Source of the DNA: Acanthochlamys bracteata
Lineage: Eukaryota > Streptophyta > Magnoliopsida > Pandanales > Velloziaceae
Length of the DNA stretch: 64,000 bases
Assembly: GCA_019914995.1 (NCBI GenBank)
Contig: CM034136.1
Span: 2,309,270-2,373,269, forward strand
Direction of reading: 5' to 3'
Every line of letters starts with the position of its first letter. Within the stretch, counting starts at the first letter, position 1. Below, in pieces: positions 37,181 through 49,482 of the stretch. A model generated the notes under the pieces. The model was not told where the DNA came from. It saw only the letters and a program-made list of their open reading frames with translations, and ran no database searches. Made by a program: the position numbers and the translations under genes.

Positions 37181-40100
37181 AATATTAACTTTTGAATGAT
37201 TATCGAACAAAGCGCACAACTTTAGAAGAAAAGTTATCCTCATAACACAATAAACAAGTTAAATATCATAATATCTACAGTACACATTTACATAAAAATA
37301 TAGACAAAGAATTAAGTAGAGATAGAACGAAGAGAAAAGCACCATACCTGAGAACAATTAGAATGGGGAAACGACAATTACTTTCTCATGTAATGAGATG
37401 GAACCAGGCGCAAGCAGAATGCAAGTCTTTATACCAAATTAGGAGAGCAAATGCAAGGGTCAAGCATAGCACTCCAGTTACTCATATATAAAATAGACAT
37501 ACTTAGATAATATTATTACCTCTGAAAGCATGAAAAAGATGGAAACAAAAAGGACCCACCAGAACAGTACAAACTGGCGTCCCAAATCCGCGAAAACAGA
37601 TTTAAATTTGAATCAGATAGATAGCAAAAATGCAGCAATATCAGAACTATACTCAAATCTCTAGTTAGCAAGCTATGAGCAATACCTAACAAATATTTTG
37701 CTAGCCGCCCTCCTTCTGCAATTTAAGAAAGAACAAGGAATCCATGAAAAAAGAACAAAAAATTTAAGAAAATAGTGCAGCTCTAAGATACCTTTGCTCA
37801 GACACTTTCTCTGCAAAACATCACAAAAAATGCGGAAGTACAAAATAATTGGCTCATGTGGATCAACTTAACCTTAATAAATTGGTCATGCATCAAAAGC
37901 AGTGGTTGCAAGCTGTCAACACACATGGGACCAGCCCTGAAAAATGAAAACATGAATTAGAAATGCTGATAAGATCAAGCAAAATGTTTCACAACCAAAA
38001 TTAACGGAACGATGATCAGAAAACTAGCAAGCTCGCTATGAATTTGAATAGATACATAAGGTGATGATAGGTATTGGTACATCACAGCCCACAATGATGA
38101 CAACAGGAAAAGATAACCACATGAAAGCAATGCATGTGCTATATCTTCCCAATTTTAGCCAACATGGATTAAATATTCAGAGCAGTTTTTTCTAAAAGGC
38201 AGTTGTTTGTTTTACAAATTCCAACTGAAGTAACATTACCATGATATTGCCGTCAATAATAATGAACATATTTTGGCCAATTTAATTTCACAGCAAGTTA
38301 ACATTCGTGATGACTATGCTCTTATGCCTGAAACTTGTGGTACTTAAACTACAAATCCTATTGAGCAAGCACTCAATTGTTGCAATCAACAAGAACTACT
38401 GTATCATCACCAGAAAGTAGAAGAAGAAATAAACACACATGGGACCAGCCCTGAAAAATGAAAACATGAATTAGAAATGCTGATAAGATCAAGAAAAATG
38501 TTTCACACCCAAAATTAACGGAATGATGATGAGAAAACTAACAAGCTCGCTATGAATTTGACTAGATACGCAAGGTCATGATAGGTATTGATACATCACA
38601 GCCCACAATGACGACAACAGGAAAAGATAAGCACATGAAAGCAATGCATGTGCTATCTTCTCAATTTCAGCTAACATGGATTAAATATTCAAAGCAGTTT
38701 TTGCTAAAAGGCAGTTGTTTGTTTTGCAAATTCCAACTGAAGTAACATTACCATGATATTGCTGTCAATAATAATGAACATATTTTGGCCAATTTAATTT
38801 CACAGCAAGTTAGCATTCGTTATGACTATGCTCTCATGCCTGAAACTTGTGGTACTGAAAACTACAAATCCTATCTAACCAGAACTCAGTTGTTGCAATT
38901 AACAAGAACTGCTGTATCATCACCAGAAACTAGAAGAAGAAATACACAAATACATTTCGTACATAAAGAGAAAATCAAAAAGCAGAATAACATGTTATTA
39001 ATGAAAAGCTGAAATATTAACTTTTGAATGATTATTGAACAAAGTACACAACTTTAGAAGAAAGTTATCCTCATAACACAATAAACAAGTTAAATATCCT
39101 AATATCTACAGCACACATTTCTATAAAAACATAGACAAAGAATTAAGTAGAGATAGAAGAAGAGAAAAGCACCAAGGCAAAACAATTCAGCATAGGTATA
39201 AATATTACGCAATCCCTCTATTGCTTCTTCCTTATATGATAAAGAATAACGTACCAAAACAATTACCTCTTGCAACAAAAATGAGATAGCAAAAGCAGCA
39301 GGATAAATCATAATTGGGGATGTGGCGCCTTTCAAAGCAAAGCATGTATTGGAAGTAGAGACACGGACAAGCAAATTGCCTTTTCGGAACATATTTTATT
39401 GTCACAGCCAACATAGCACCCTGCATTAAAACTTAAAAAACTTCAGGTGATCTCATCTGATAAAAAAAAGAGTTCTAAAAAAAAAAAAAAATCAAACGTA
39501 AGAAGACCAGCCATGCAACAAACAATTTGAGCTTTGAATATAGGCGTCAATGGTTCCCGACCATAAAAAGCAGGGCAACTTCAAAGAGATGCAAAAGGAA
39601 AAAGTATTAGGAGAACAGGCTATGGTATATCAGGAGTAATAAGAATGAATTGCAATAGCTACTTATCTCTTGCAGTGTTTTCGGGATTTCGTAAAGACCT
39701 GTACTGCAAGAACAGTCGCCCTTACGTGATGTTGAATGAGCAGGAGACAGATTAAGTACTATTAGTTACCCCAAGTTGGTGATTTTGTTAAATTATCCTA
39801 TTCTATAGGAGACTTACTAAATGGGAACAAATACTTTTCGAACCAGAAGCAAAAGCAGATTGATAAGTGATGGAACCACAGCAAAGACAAGATACAAGGC
39901 TTAAGTCCGAACTTGCAGAGCATCTGCAAGGAACAGACGATATTGCAGTTACAATGATTTAAATATATATCTATATATATGAAACCCGTACTATCGCACT
40001 ACAAAACTTAAATGTTGAGTTGCAGCAAATGGATGGGCATTACCATTGGAAAGCAGGAAAGGACATTGGCTGCGATGGTTCTGTAGTGCGTACTGCAACA

Positions 40101-43100
40101 CAGAAATACCTCTTCAAAAGGGGCAAAATACGTTTCCTTACTACAGAAATGGACGCAGCTGAACGGATATAAGAACGCATTAGTACCAAGCAAAAGAACA
40201 ATGAGATAAAGAGTGCCATCCCAACGCTTATCTGATGACACATACTTCGAGGGAAAATTGGAGGCGACGAACGCCTGAAATTATTAAATACAATAAAAAC
40301 TAATTCAGTTAGTGGTTTTAGTCAGATATAGAAGAAAGTAAAAAGATGAAATACAAGTTAGATATCATAATATCTACAGCACACCTTCTCTTAAAACATA
40401 GATAAAGAATTAAGTAAAGATAGAAGAAGAGAAAAGCACCATACCTGTGAACAACATCTAGAAGGGGAAAACCACAAATATTTTCCCATGTAACGGATGG
40501 AACCATGGGCAAGCAGAATGCAAGTCTTTATACCAAATCTGCAAAGCAAATGCAAAGGGTCAAGCACAACACTCGAGTTAGTTTTACAGAAAAGAAGCAT
40601 ACTTAGATAACACGATAAACTAAAAGATATTGTTATTACCTATGAAAGCATGAAAAAGATGAAATCAACAAGGACCCAGCAGACCAGTAGAAATTGTCGT
40701 CCAAAATCTGCAAAACAAATTTAAATTTGAGACAGATAGAAGAAAATGCAGCAATATCAGAACTATACTCAAATCTCTAATTAGCAAGCTATGACCATTA
40801 CCTAAAAAATATTTTGCTAGTCCTCCACCGCTTCATCTGCAATTTGAAAGTGCCTAAAGAACGTACCAAGGAATCCTTGGAATAAAGACCAAAACATTTA
40901 AGAAAATAATGCAGCTCTAGGTTACCTTTGCATCAGAAATTTTTTTTGGCAAAACATCACAAAAAAGGTAGACGTACAAAACAATTGGCACATGTGGATC
41001 AACTTAACCTCAATAAATTGATCATGCATCAACAGCACTGGCTGCAAGCTGTCAACACAAACATGGGAGCAGTGCTGAAAAATGAATCATGAATTAGAAG
41101 AGCTGATAAGGTCAACCAAAATGTTTAATGAACCAAAATTACCGGAACATAGATCAGAGAACTAGCAAGCTCGCTACGAATTTGACTAGATACACAAGGT
41201 GATTAGAGGAATTGATGCATCACCACCCACAATGATGACAACATGAAAAGTTGACCACATGAAAGCAATGCATGTGCTATATTTACTAAGTTTAACTAAC
41301 ATTGCTTTAATATTCAAAGTAGTTTTTGCTAAAAGGCAGATGTTTGTTTTAAGAATTCCAACTGGTAACATTACCGTCATATTGGTGTCAATAGAAAAGA
41401 ATATATTTTGGCCAATTTAATTTCACAGCAAGTTAACATTCGTGATGACTATGCTCTCATTCTTGAAAATTATGGTACTGAAAACTACAAATCCTATTGG
41501 GCAAGCACTCAATTGTTGCAATCAACAAGAAAAACTTTGTCATCACCAGAAAGCAGAAGAATAAACAAACAAATACATTTAGAAGATAAAGACAAAAATA
41601 AAAAAGCTGAATAAAAATGTTATTAATGAAAAGCTGAAATATTAGCTTTTAAATTATTATTAAACAAAAGCACACCAGAAGCAAAGTTATCCTCAGAACA
41701 CAATAAACAAGTTGAACAAAAGGAACATTGTAAGGAGCAGAATTGAGTCCTTACAACATTGTAAGGAACAAACGACACTTCTAGATAAGAGTTGAGTAAC
41801 AACCTGAAGACTTCAGACATTCGTAAAGTGCGATAAGTCAACCATGACCATCCAAAAACTTAGACATTAGACATTCCCTAACATGCACCAAGGCAAAGAA
41901 TTGAGCATATCTATAAATATTACGCAATCCTTGTATAGCTTCCTCCTGACGTGATAAACAAAAACATACCAAAATAATTTCCTCTGGCAATAAAATGAGA
42001 TAGCAAAAGCAGCAGGATAAAACATAATTGGGGACGTGGCGCCCTTCAAGGCAAAACATGTATTCGAAGTAGAGACACGGACAAGCAAATTGCTTTTTTG
42101 GGACATGTTTAATTGTCACAGCCAACATAGCACCGCATAAAAGCTTAACAAACTTCAGGTGATCTCATCTGATAAAAACATCTTTTTTTAAAAAATCAAA
42201 CATAACAAGACCAGCCATGCAACAAACAATTTGAGCTTGACTACAGGCATCAGTCGTTCCCTACCAAAAAGAGCGGGGCAACTTCAAAGTGATGCAAAAG
42301 AAAAAAGTAATAGGAAAAGAGGCTAAGATATATCAGGACTAATAGGAATGAATTCTAATAGCTACTTATCTCTTGCAGTTTTTTCCTGATTTCGTAAAAA
42401 CCTGTACTGCAAGAACAATCAGCCTTACATGATGTTGAATGAGCAAGAGACAGATAAAGTACTATTAGTTACCCTAAGTTGTTGATTTTGTCAATTTATC
42501 CTATTCTATAGGAAACATATTAAATGGGAAGAAATATTATTCGCACCCGAAGCAAAAGCAGATTGATAAGTGATGGAACCACAGCAAAGACGAGATCTAA
42601 AGTTTAAGTCCAAACCTGCAGAGCACCTGCAAAGAACAAACAATATTGCAGTTACAATGATTTAAAATATATCTTTATATATTGAATGCATTATATCACA
42701 CTACAAAACATAAATATTGAGTTCTACCAAATGGATGGGCATTACCATTGGAAAGCAGGAAACAAACATTGGGTGCAAAGGTTGCGTAGTGCGTACTGCA
42801 ACACAGAAATACCTCTTCAAAAGGGACAAAATGCCTTCCTTACTACATAAATGGGAGCAGCTAAACAGAAACAAGAACGCATTAGTACCAAGCAAATGAA
42901 CAATGAGATAAAGAGTGCCATCCCTACACTTATCTGATGACACATACGTCGAGTGAAAATTAGAGGAGGCGAAACCCTGAAATTATTAAATAAAATAAAA
43001 AACAATTCAGTTAGTGGTTTTAGTCAGATATAAAAGAAAGTAAAACGATGAAATACAAGTTAGATATCATAATATCTACAGTACACCTTCTCTTAAAACA

Positions 43101-45070
43101 TAGACAAAGAATTAAGTAGAGATAGAAGAAGAGAAAAGCATCATACCTGTGAAACAACAACTAGAAGTGGGAAACCACAACTATTTTCCCATGTAACGGA
43201 TGGAACCATGGGTAACCAGAATGCAAGTGGTTATGTCAAATCTGCAGAGTAAATGCATGGGTCAAGCATAACACTCCAGTTACTTATATAGGAAAGAAAC
43301 ATACGTAGATAACACGAGAAACTAATAGATAATATTATTACCTTTGAAAGCATGAAAAAGACGGAAACAATAAGGACCCAGCAGATCAGTAGAAATTGTC
43401 GTCCCAAATCTGCGAAACAGATTTAAATTTGAGACAGATAGATAGCAAAAATGCAGCTATATCAAAACTGTACTCAAATCTCTAGTTAGCAAGCTATGAC
43501 CATTACCTAACAAATATTTTGCTAGCCCCCACCATTTCATCTGCAATTTGAAAGTGCCAGATGAACGTGCCAAGGAATCCTTGAAAAAAGAACAAAAAAT
43601 TTAAGAAAATAATGCAGCTCTAGGATACCTTTGCATCAGACACATTTTTGGCAAAATATCACAAAAAATGTGGAAGTATAAAACAATTGGCACATGTGGA
43701 TCAACTTAACTTTATTAAATTGATCATATATCAAAGGCACTGGTTGCCAGCTGTCAACACAAACATGGGACCATCCCGAAAAAATGAAAGCATGAAGTAG
43801 AAATGCTGATAAGATCAAGCAAAATGTTTCATGAACAAAAAATTACCATAACAAAGATCCAAAAACAAGCAACCTCGCTATCAATTTGACTAGATACACA
43901 AGGTGATGATAGGAGTTGATGCATCACATATCACAATTATGACAACATGAATAGTTAACCACATGAAAGCAATGGATGTGCTATATTTACTCAATTTAAC
44001 TAACATGGCTTTAATATTCAAAGCAGTTTTTGCAGAAGGTAGCTGTTTGTTTCAAGATTCCAACTGAAGTAACATTACCATGATATTGCTGTCAAGACAA
44101 AAGAAGATATTTTGGCTAATTTAAATTCACAGCAAGTTAATATTCTATGCTCTCATGCCTGAAAATTATGGTACTGTAAACTACAAATCCTATCGGGCAT
44201 AGCACTCAATTGTTGCAATAATCAAGAACACTATATCATCACCAGAAATCAGAAGAAGAAATAAACAAATACATTTAGTACATAAAGACAAAACCAAAAA
44301 GCTGAATAACATGTTATTAAGGAAAAGCTCAAACATTAGCTTTTGAATGATTATTAAACAAATCACACAAGTTTAGAAGCGAAGTTATCCTCACAACACA
44401 ATAAACAAGGTGAACAAAAGGAACATTGCAAGCAACAGAATTGAGTGAGTGCAACAAACGACACTTCACAACCTGAAGACTTCGGACATCTTAATGTGTG
44501 ATAAGTCATCCATGACCTTCCAAAAAATTAAACATTATACATTCACCAATATGCACCAAGGCAAAGAATTGAGCATAGGTATAAATATTACGCAATCCCT
44601 GTATAGCTTCCTCCTTATGTGATAAACAAAAACATACCAAAATAATTTCCTCTTGCAATAAAAAGAGATAGCAAAAGCAGCAGGATAATACATAATTGGG
44701 GCCATTGAGTGCTTGAAAAGCAAAACATGTATATTGGAAGTAGAGACACGGGCATGCAAATTGCTTTTCTGGAACATGTTTTATTGTCACAGCCAACATA
44801 GCACCACATCAAATCTTAAGAACCTTCAGGTGATCTCATCTTATTAAAAAAAACAACATTCAAACATAACAAGTCCAACCATGATTCATCCCCCATTGTT
44901 TCTTCTGCAATTTGAAAGTGCCAATAGAACATGCTAAGCTGTACGATACCTTGGCATGAGACAAATGTCCTCCGTACCCCTGAAATGAAGGTAGATAAAT
45001 TAAAGCAAGAACCCAAAAGTACCAAGTAACAGAACATTGAGATAAGTGTGCTGTCCAAAATTATGTTGAC

Positions 45071-46589
45071 ACATACCTAAAGTGAAAAGGCGAAAGACTG
45101 AAAAGAAAAAGAAAAACAATTCAGTTAGTGCTTTTAGTCAAAAAATAATTCGGTTAGTGAAACCAGGAGATAAGAACCTGAAAACCGGTAAGAATTTTGG
45201 TTCATGCTAGTATATATGGAATTACAAGATAAGAATTCATAATACATAAGGAAGAATTGTATGCATGCATAGACGTAAACACAAGAACCACCTCCAAGGA
45301 CAGCAACCTCAAAAGGGAAAACAGAATCCGTTCAGAACTGCAAATTTTGAAAAGTCGAAATCAAATTCATGCATACATTAAAAGGAAGAGAATGTAATAT
45401 CATATCAGTACATTAAATAATTATTACATTTATTTCAAAGAAAAAAATATAGATAGAGGAGGAGAAAACCTTGCTGAGAGCTTCAGAGTCTCTCCCTTCT
45501 GTAGTAACTCCTGATGTGGCCAATCACCGGCGAAGTGAAGACTTGAATAAGTAGATATAAAGAAAGTAAATAATAAGTAAAATAGTGCCAAGCAGCAGAA
45601 TATTGTGGTTCAGTGTGCTATGCCAAAAATTATGTGATCGGAGTTACCTCAAGTAAAAATAGAAGGTTACCAAACCTGAAACAAAAAACATTTTATCAGT
45701 GTTTTTAGTCATATATGCAAAGAAGATGCCAACCATCTAAAGGAAACAGAAAAGAGGAATTACAAGGTAAGAATCCATAATATCCACAGTACAACCTTTC
45801 TATAGACATAAGAATTAGAGATAGAAGTGGAGAAATAAGGAAAATAGAATCGTTTTGTAATCATTTTTGGAAAAGCACCAAAATGCTGGAACGTAGATAA
45901 AACAAGAGAGTAGGAAAAAGCATATATCAATGAATGCGGCACCGAGATGAAGAACGAAAACATTTTCCTTCTCTTTTACTTGAGCTTTCAGAAATGTTAC
46001 TATGTAATCAAACAAGCCTAGAAGCATCCATTCATGCATCTAAGCAAGTTCCTGGATCATGAACTATCAGTTGCCATAACAAAGAATTGTTATGCATGGT
46101 TTGATAACCATGTTGATTTAGAACAGTAATAAGGACATTCACTATAAAAGAATCCAACAATTATTATTCAAAATCACAAGTTCATTGTTAACTCTTCTGT
46201 TTATTGATTCTTCTTTGTTATTAATTTTTAAAATTTCTCTTCTGTAAGAAGATTCCTCTTTCATCATTAAGACCTCCACACAAAAGTCCCTTGCTATGCA
46301 GAGATATTAAAATCCTAGCTGAAACAAATCCTTATATAGATTAGCAAGTTATCATTAACAGTCACTTGAAAGTTTCAACTCACTCCAGCAAGCTGAACAA
46401 ATAAATATCACAGGAACATTTTCAATGGATTCCCTAGTTACTAGCTCAACATATAGGATGCCTTCCATAACAACCAAAAGAGAATATTGGAAAGGTAACT
46501 CCAAGGGGAAAAGAACGCTAAAACTGAGCACATTTATTGTGCAGGAAAAATATTGCTGATCCATGCCTAATTTGTTTTAATTTCATCCA
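45071..46589 (-). other. Array head region with one duplicated exon-like block
   Basis: At 45410-45590 lies a block also found at 32970-33160. On the minus strand both read HF(A/T)GDWP and end in an AAG or AG before GTTTTC, like an exon with its donor. The remainder is AT-rich without clear frames. Confidence 0.45.
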
Positions 46590-47240
46590 ATTGGAACAGC
46601 TGTAAAACTCCAAAACAACAACTAAAACCCTAAATTCAAATTTTCTTGGGTAGATAACTTCATACACTAACATTTCACCAACAAACTAAGGGGAAAAACC
46701 GAACAGTTGAATTTGTGATAAAGAAGTGGTTATAAAGAGGTAAAACTAACATGTTCAAGGAAAAGAAAATGCCGCAAAATAAAAAAACTAATCGCAACCA
46801 GCATTGCATTCTTGGAAAGAGTTACGAAACGGTACGGTGTAGAGAATGCCGCCTTACATGATCTGGAACCCTTGTCTCAAACCAGTAAGAGTAATTTCTT
46901 GGGAACATCTTTAAAACTCCAAACAACTAAACCCTAAATTCAAAACGAAGAATCTTATTTCTTGGGAAGAAAACTTCATACACTAACACTTCATCTACGA
47001 ATTTCAAAGGAGAAACAGGAAAAAACAGAACAGCTCCACAAGAATTGAATTTACGATAAAGAGAAATGGTTAAAAGAGGTAAAACTAACACGTGAAAGGA
47101 AAAGAAACCGCAATCGAACGATAACCCCAGCCATCATTTGCGGCATTTGTTTTTCTTGGAGAGGGAGAGGGTGAGGGTGAGAGGGTTAGAAACGGTTAGG
47201 TGTTAGAGAATACCATCTGCCTTAGGTGAAACCTTGACCC
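46590..47240. repeat. Tandem duplication (two copies of about 320 bp) with teloboxes
   Basis: Copy 1 (about 46590-46905) and copy 2 (about 46906-47240) share, in order, AAACTCCAAA, AAACCCTAA(A)TTC, ACTTCATACACTAACA, GAGGTAAAACTAACA, GGAAAAGAAA and GTGTAGAGAATGCCGCC (TAGAGAATACCATCTGCC in copy 2). Each has one telobox AAACCCTAA (46625-46633 and 46929-46937), a motif common near plant transcription starts. The position at the head of the minus-strand locus suggests a doubled promoter or leader. Confidence 0.7.
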
Positions 47241-47330
47241 TAAAGCAGCCAGCGTAACTTCTCAAGAGCTGCCATCATTAGCTGCCGACAACCCACCGAC
47301 GAGCTCTCTACCGGCATCTCAAAACTCTTC

Positions 47331-48950
47331 TTCTAATGGCAAAAAGTGAATAAGATAGACAAAGTTTTCTTCAGAGAAAGAAGAAGATTTTCTTCAGATA
47401 AAGAAGAAGACAGTGGAGATATTTTGTTTAGCATGGAGAGAGTTGGCGATTTTTATTACTCGAGCACGAACATTAATTTAGGATTTTTCTGGCCGTTGGA
47501 TTCAGTTCTGTCCACTCCCATCAGCCATTTTTTGAATATTTAATAGACATTCAAGATGGTTCTGATTAATAAAAAAATTATTATGATATATTTTATTTAA
47601 CCCTGATTTATATGTCTATTCACGAGTAAATTTTACTTTGATTCATGTATTTGCTTATTTTTTAATTTATATTTTATTAATATTTTAAAATTTTACTCGC
47701 ATTCCCAAATACGATTAATTTGTAATTAAAATATTAACTAATATTATATGTATTATTTTATTTATGTTTTTCATATTTTTGTACTTTATTTAATAAACAA
47801 ACCTCTTAATTTAGTTTGAGAGGAAACACCGAGCATTGTGTATTGGTTTTAATTGAAATTGAAAAAACTAAATCAAGAAAACATAAAGTAAAATGTATTT
47901 ATAGAAAAAATATTTATCATATGCAACACTTTGCTTCCTATACCGGTCGACGCAAATTATTTTATGGCCTAAGTTTTAATTTGATCTTTAAGTAGAAATT
48001 TAGTTTAATTTCAGCACGAATGACAACAGCAATAGATTGTCATCGTTCCATCTTGATACTCAAATGATTCTTAATTGCTCTTTGGAAGTTTAATATTAAT
48101 TTATATTAATAAAAATACTATAATTATTATTTAATTTTGATTCATTTTCATTTAATATATATATTATGTATAAATATATGAATATGAATTTATATAATAA
48201 CTAATAATACATATATTATAAAATAGCATTCAAAAAATATTGATATTAATAAAAATTAGGTCAAATAAGTATCATATAAGTTTTATATCAGTTTGTACAT
48301 AGAAGATACATATATAATAATAGTTTAGATACTATATTAATTAATAAAATTATACAAAAATATCAATTTTAATAAAAATTTACGGTAGATGTAAGAATTT
48401 CTATTTTCAAATAGAAATACTGAAATTTCCAAATTTTGAGATACCAAAAAGCGTTAGATGCAATTTCATCAAGTGCTGGTTTTAAATTCTTATAATTTTA
48501 TTTTTTTTTTAAATTTTGTATTCCGAATAATTCACATATTTTAATTATACAAAAAATTTAAAATTTTAATACGAAAATTTAATTTTAATTTTTTTATTTA
48601 TACTTTTTTTAATATAATTATATTTTTTAATTTTTAATACACTATCAAAAATTATTAAAATATAAATACTAAATTTACTTTTATTTTAATTTTAAAAAAT
48701 TATATTTTTTATTTTTATTTTTGTGAAATTTAATTATAAATATTTTAAATACGGCTCAAATAAAATATAATTATCTCACTGTAATTAATAACGTTCTCTT
48801 TCTTTATAAATAAAAGTTATCACGATTGGTAAAACCGTAGAAATGAATATTTTATAATATAGAGTAATAGAGTAGACTAGCAGCTGCTGCACCAGACAAA
48901 GAAAGGTAGGAGCATTAAATGTGTTTTATTACTTTTTAATTATTTTAATT
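47331..48950. other. AT-rich intergenic, no gene seen
   Basis: Very AT-rich from about 47550 to 48800, with long runs of A/T and no open frame of interest. Separates the minus-strand locus from the kinase gene. Confidence 0.6.
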
Positions 48951-49316
48951 AGTTGATATATGTTTATCCACGCAATTCCTTCTTCCTCGCTCACTGTTCA
49001 CTGCGCTTCTTCTCTCTCTTTTTCTCTACTTGACTTTTTTTTTCGAGTTTCCCTACCTTCTCTTTACTCTACCCCAAACCTTCCTCTTTCCGTTCTCTCT
49101 CTTTCCTTCACTCGCCACCATATCAAATCTCAATTTTCTTTAAATTTGTTTTTAGTTCCTTAAACCTGCAACGGTGAACGAGAGTGCTTCGGATCTGATC
49201 CGAGCTGATTTGCTTGAAATTGTATTCAGCCGTGATGAGGGGTTGAATTGTGAAGAGAAATTGTATTTATTTGTTCGAAATTTTCTCGGATCTGAATTTG
49301 ATTTCTGGAATTGGAG
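48951..49316 (+). promoter_or_regulatory. PBS1 proximal promoter and leader
   Basis: Pyrimidine-rich CTCT and TTTC tracts at about 49010-49140 precede the kinase start, typical of plant 5' leaders. No TATA box close to a defined start could be assigned. Confidence 0.4.
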
Positions 49317-49447
49317 ATGGGTTGTTTTCCATGCTTTGGATCACACAGCGAGGAGAAAGTGGATAACAAGTATGTCGGGGAAGTGAAGAAGGATCCATCG
49401 GTTAACCCATCAACAAATCCTGTAACAAGAGTTACTTCAGGTAGTCC

Positions 49448-49482
<35 letters not shown>

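Larger units (their letters stand above)
31270..45070 (-). repeat. Tandem array of about eight 0.5-2.7 kb units
   Basis: The word AAAATGTTTCA(C/T)..ACCAAAATTA marks successive units at about 34077, 35312, 36661, 37981, 38495, 41117 and 43821. A second word, TTGGCCAATTTAATTT, follows each at about 34254, 35608, 36953, 38277, 38785, 41408 and 44114. Spacings are about 1.24, 1.35, 1.32, 0.51, 2.62 and 2.70 kb. The longer units carry an extra segment of about 1.3 kb (39.1-40.3 and 41.7-43.0 kb) that also occurs once, more diverged, at 31.3-32.2 kb and in part at 44.4-44.85 kb. Long units look ancestral, the 1.3-kb units deleted derivatives. Confidence 0.85.
31270..47330 (-). other. Candidate spliced non-coding or dead multi-exon locus
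   Basis: Inside the array short blocks sit between an AG acceptor and a GT donor on the minus strand. In the unit at 34.08-35.31 kb these are 35121-35267 (147 nt), 35007-35039 (33), 34841-34908 (68) and 34648-34735 (88), with introns of 81, 98 and 105 nt, normal plant sizes. The 68-nt block recurs at 36191-36258, 37520-37587, 40640-40707 and 43342-43409, always 68 nt, with its acceptor lost only in the copy at 37520. Another block is 48, 49 and 50 nt in three copies (32143-32190, 40044-40092, 42746-42795), so reading frame is not kept. No protein family was recognised. I infer a transcribed non-coding RNA or a pseudogene starting near 47.3 kb. Confidence 0.45.

Noticed and set aside
41838-42128. 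96-codon minus-strand frame with Cys/Phe-rich translation, repeated at 44506-44799 and in part at 39099-39426
   Set aside because: Two overlapping frames are equally open, repeats differ by indels, and a splice-like CAG/G lies within it; no protein family recognised.
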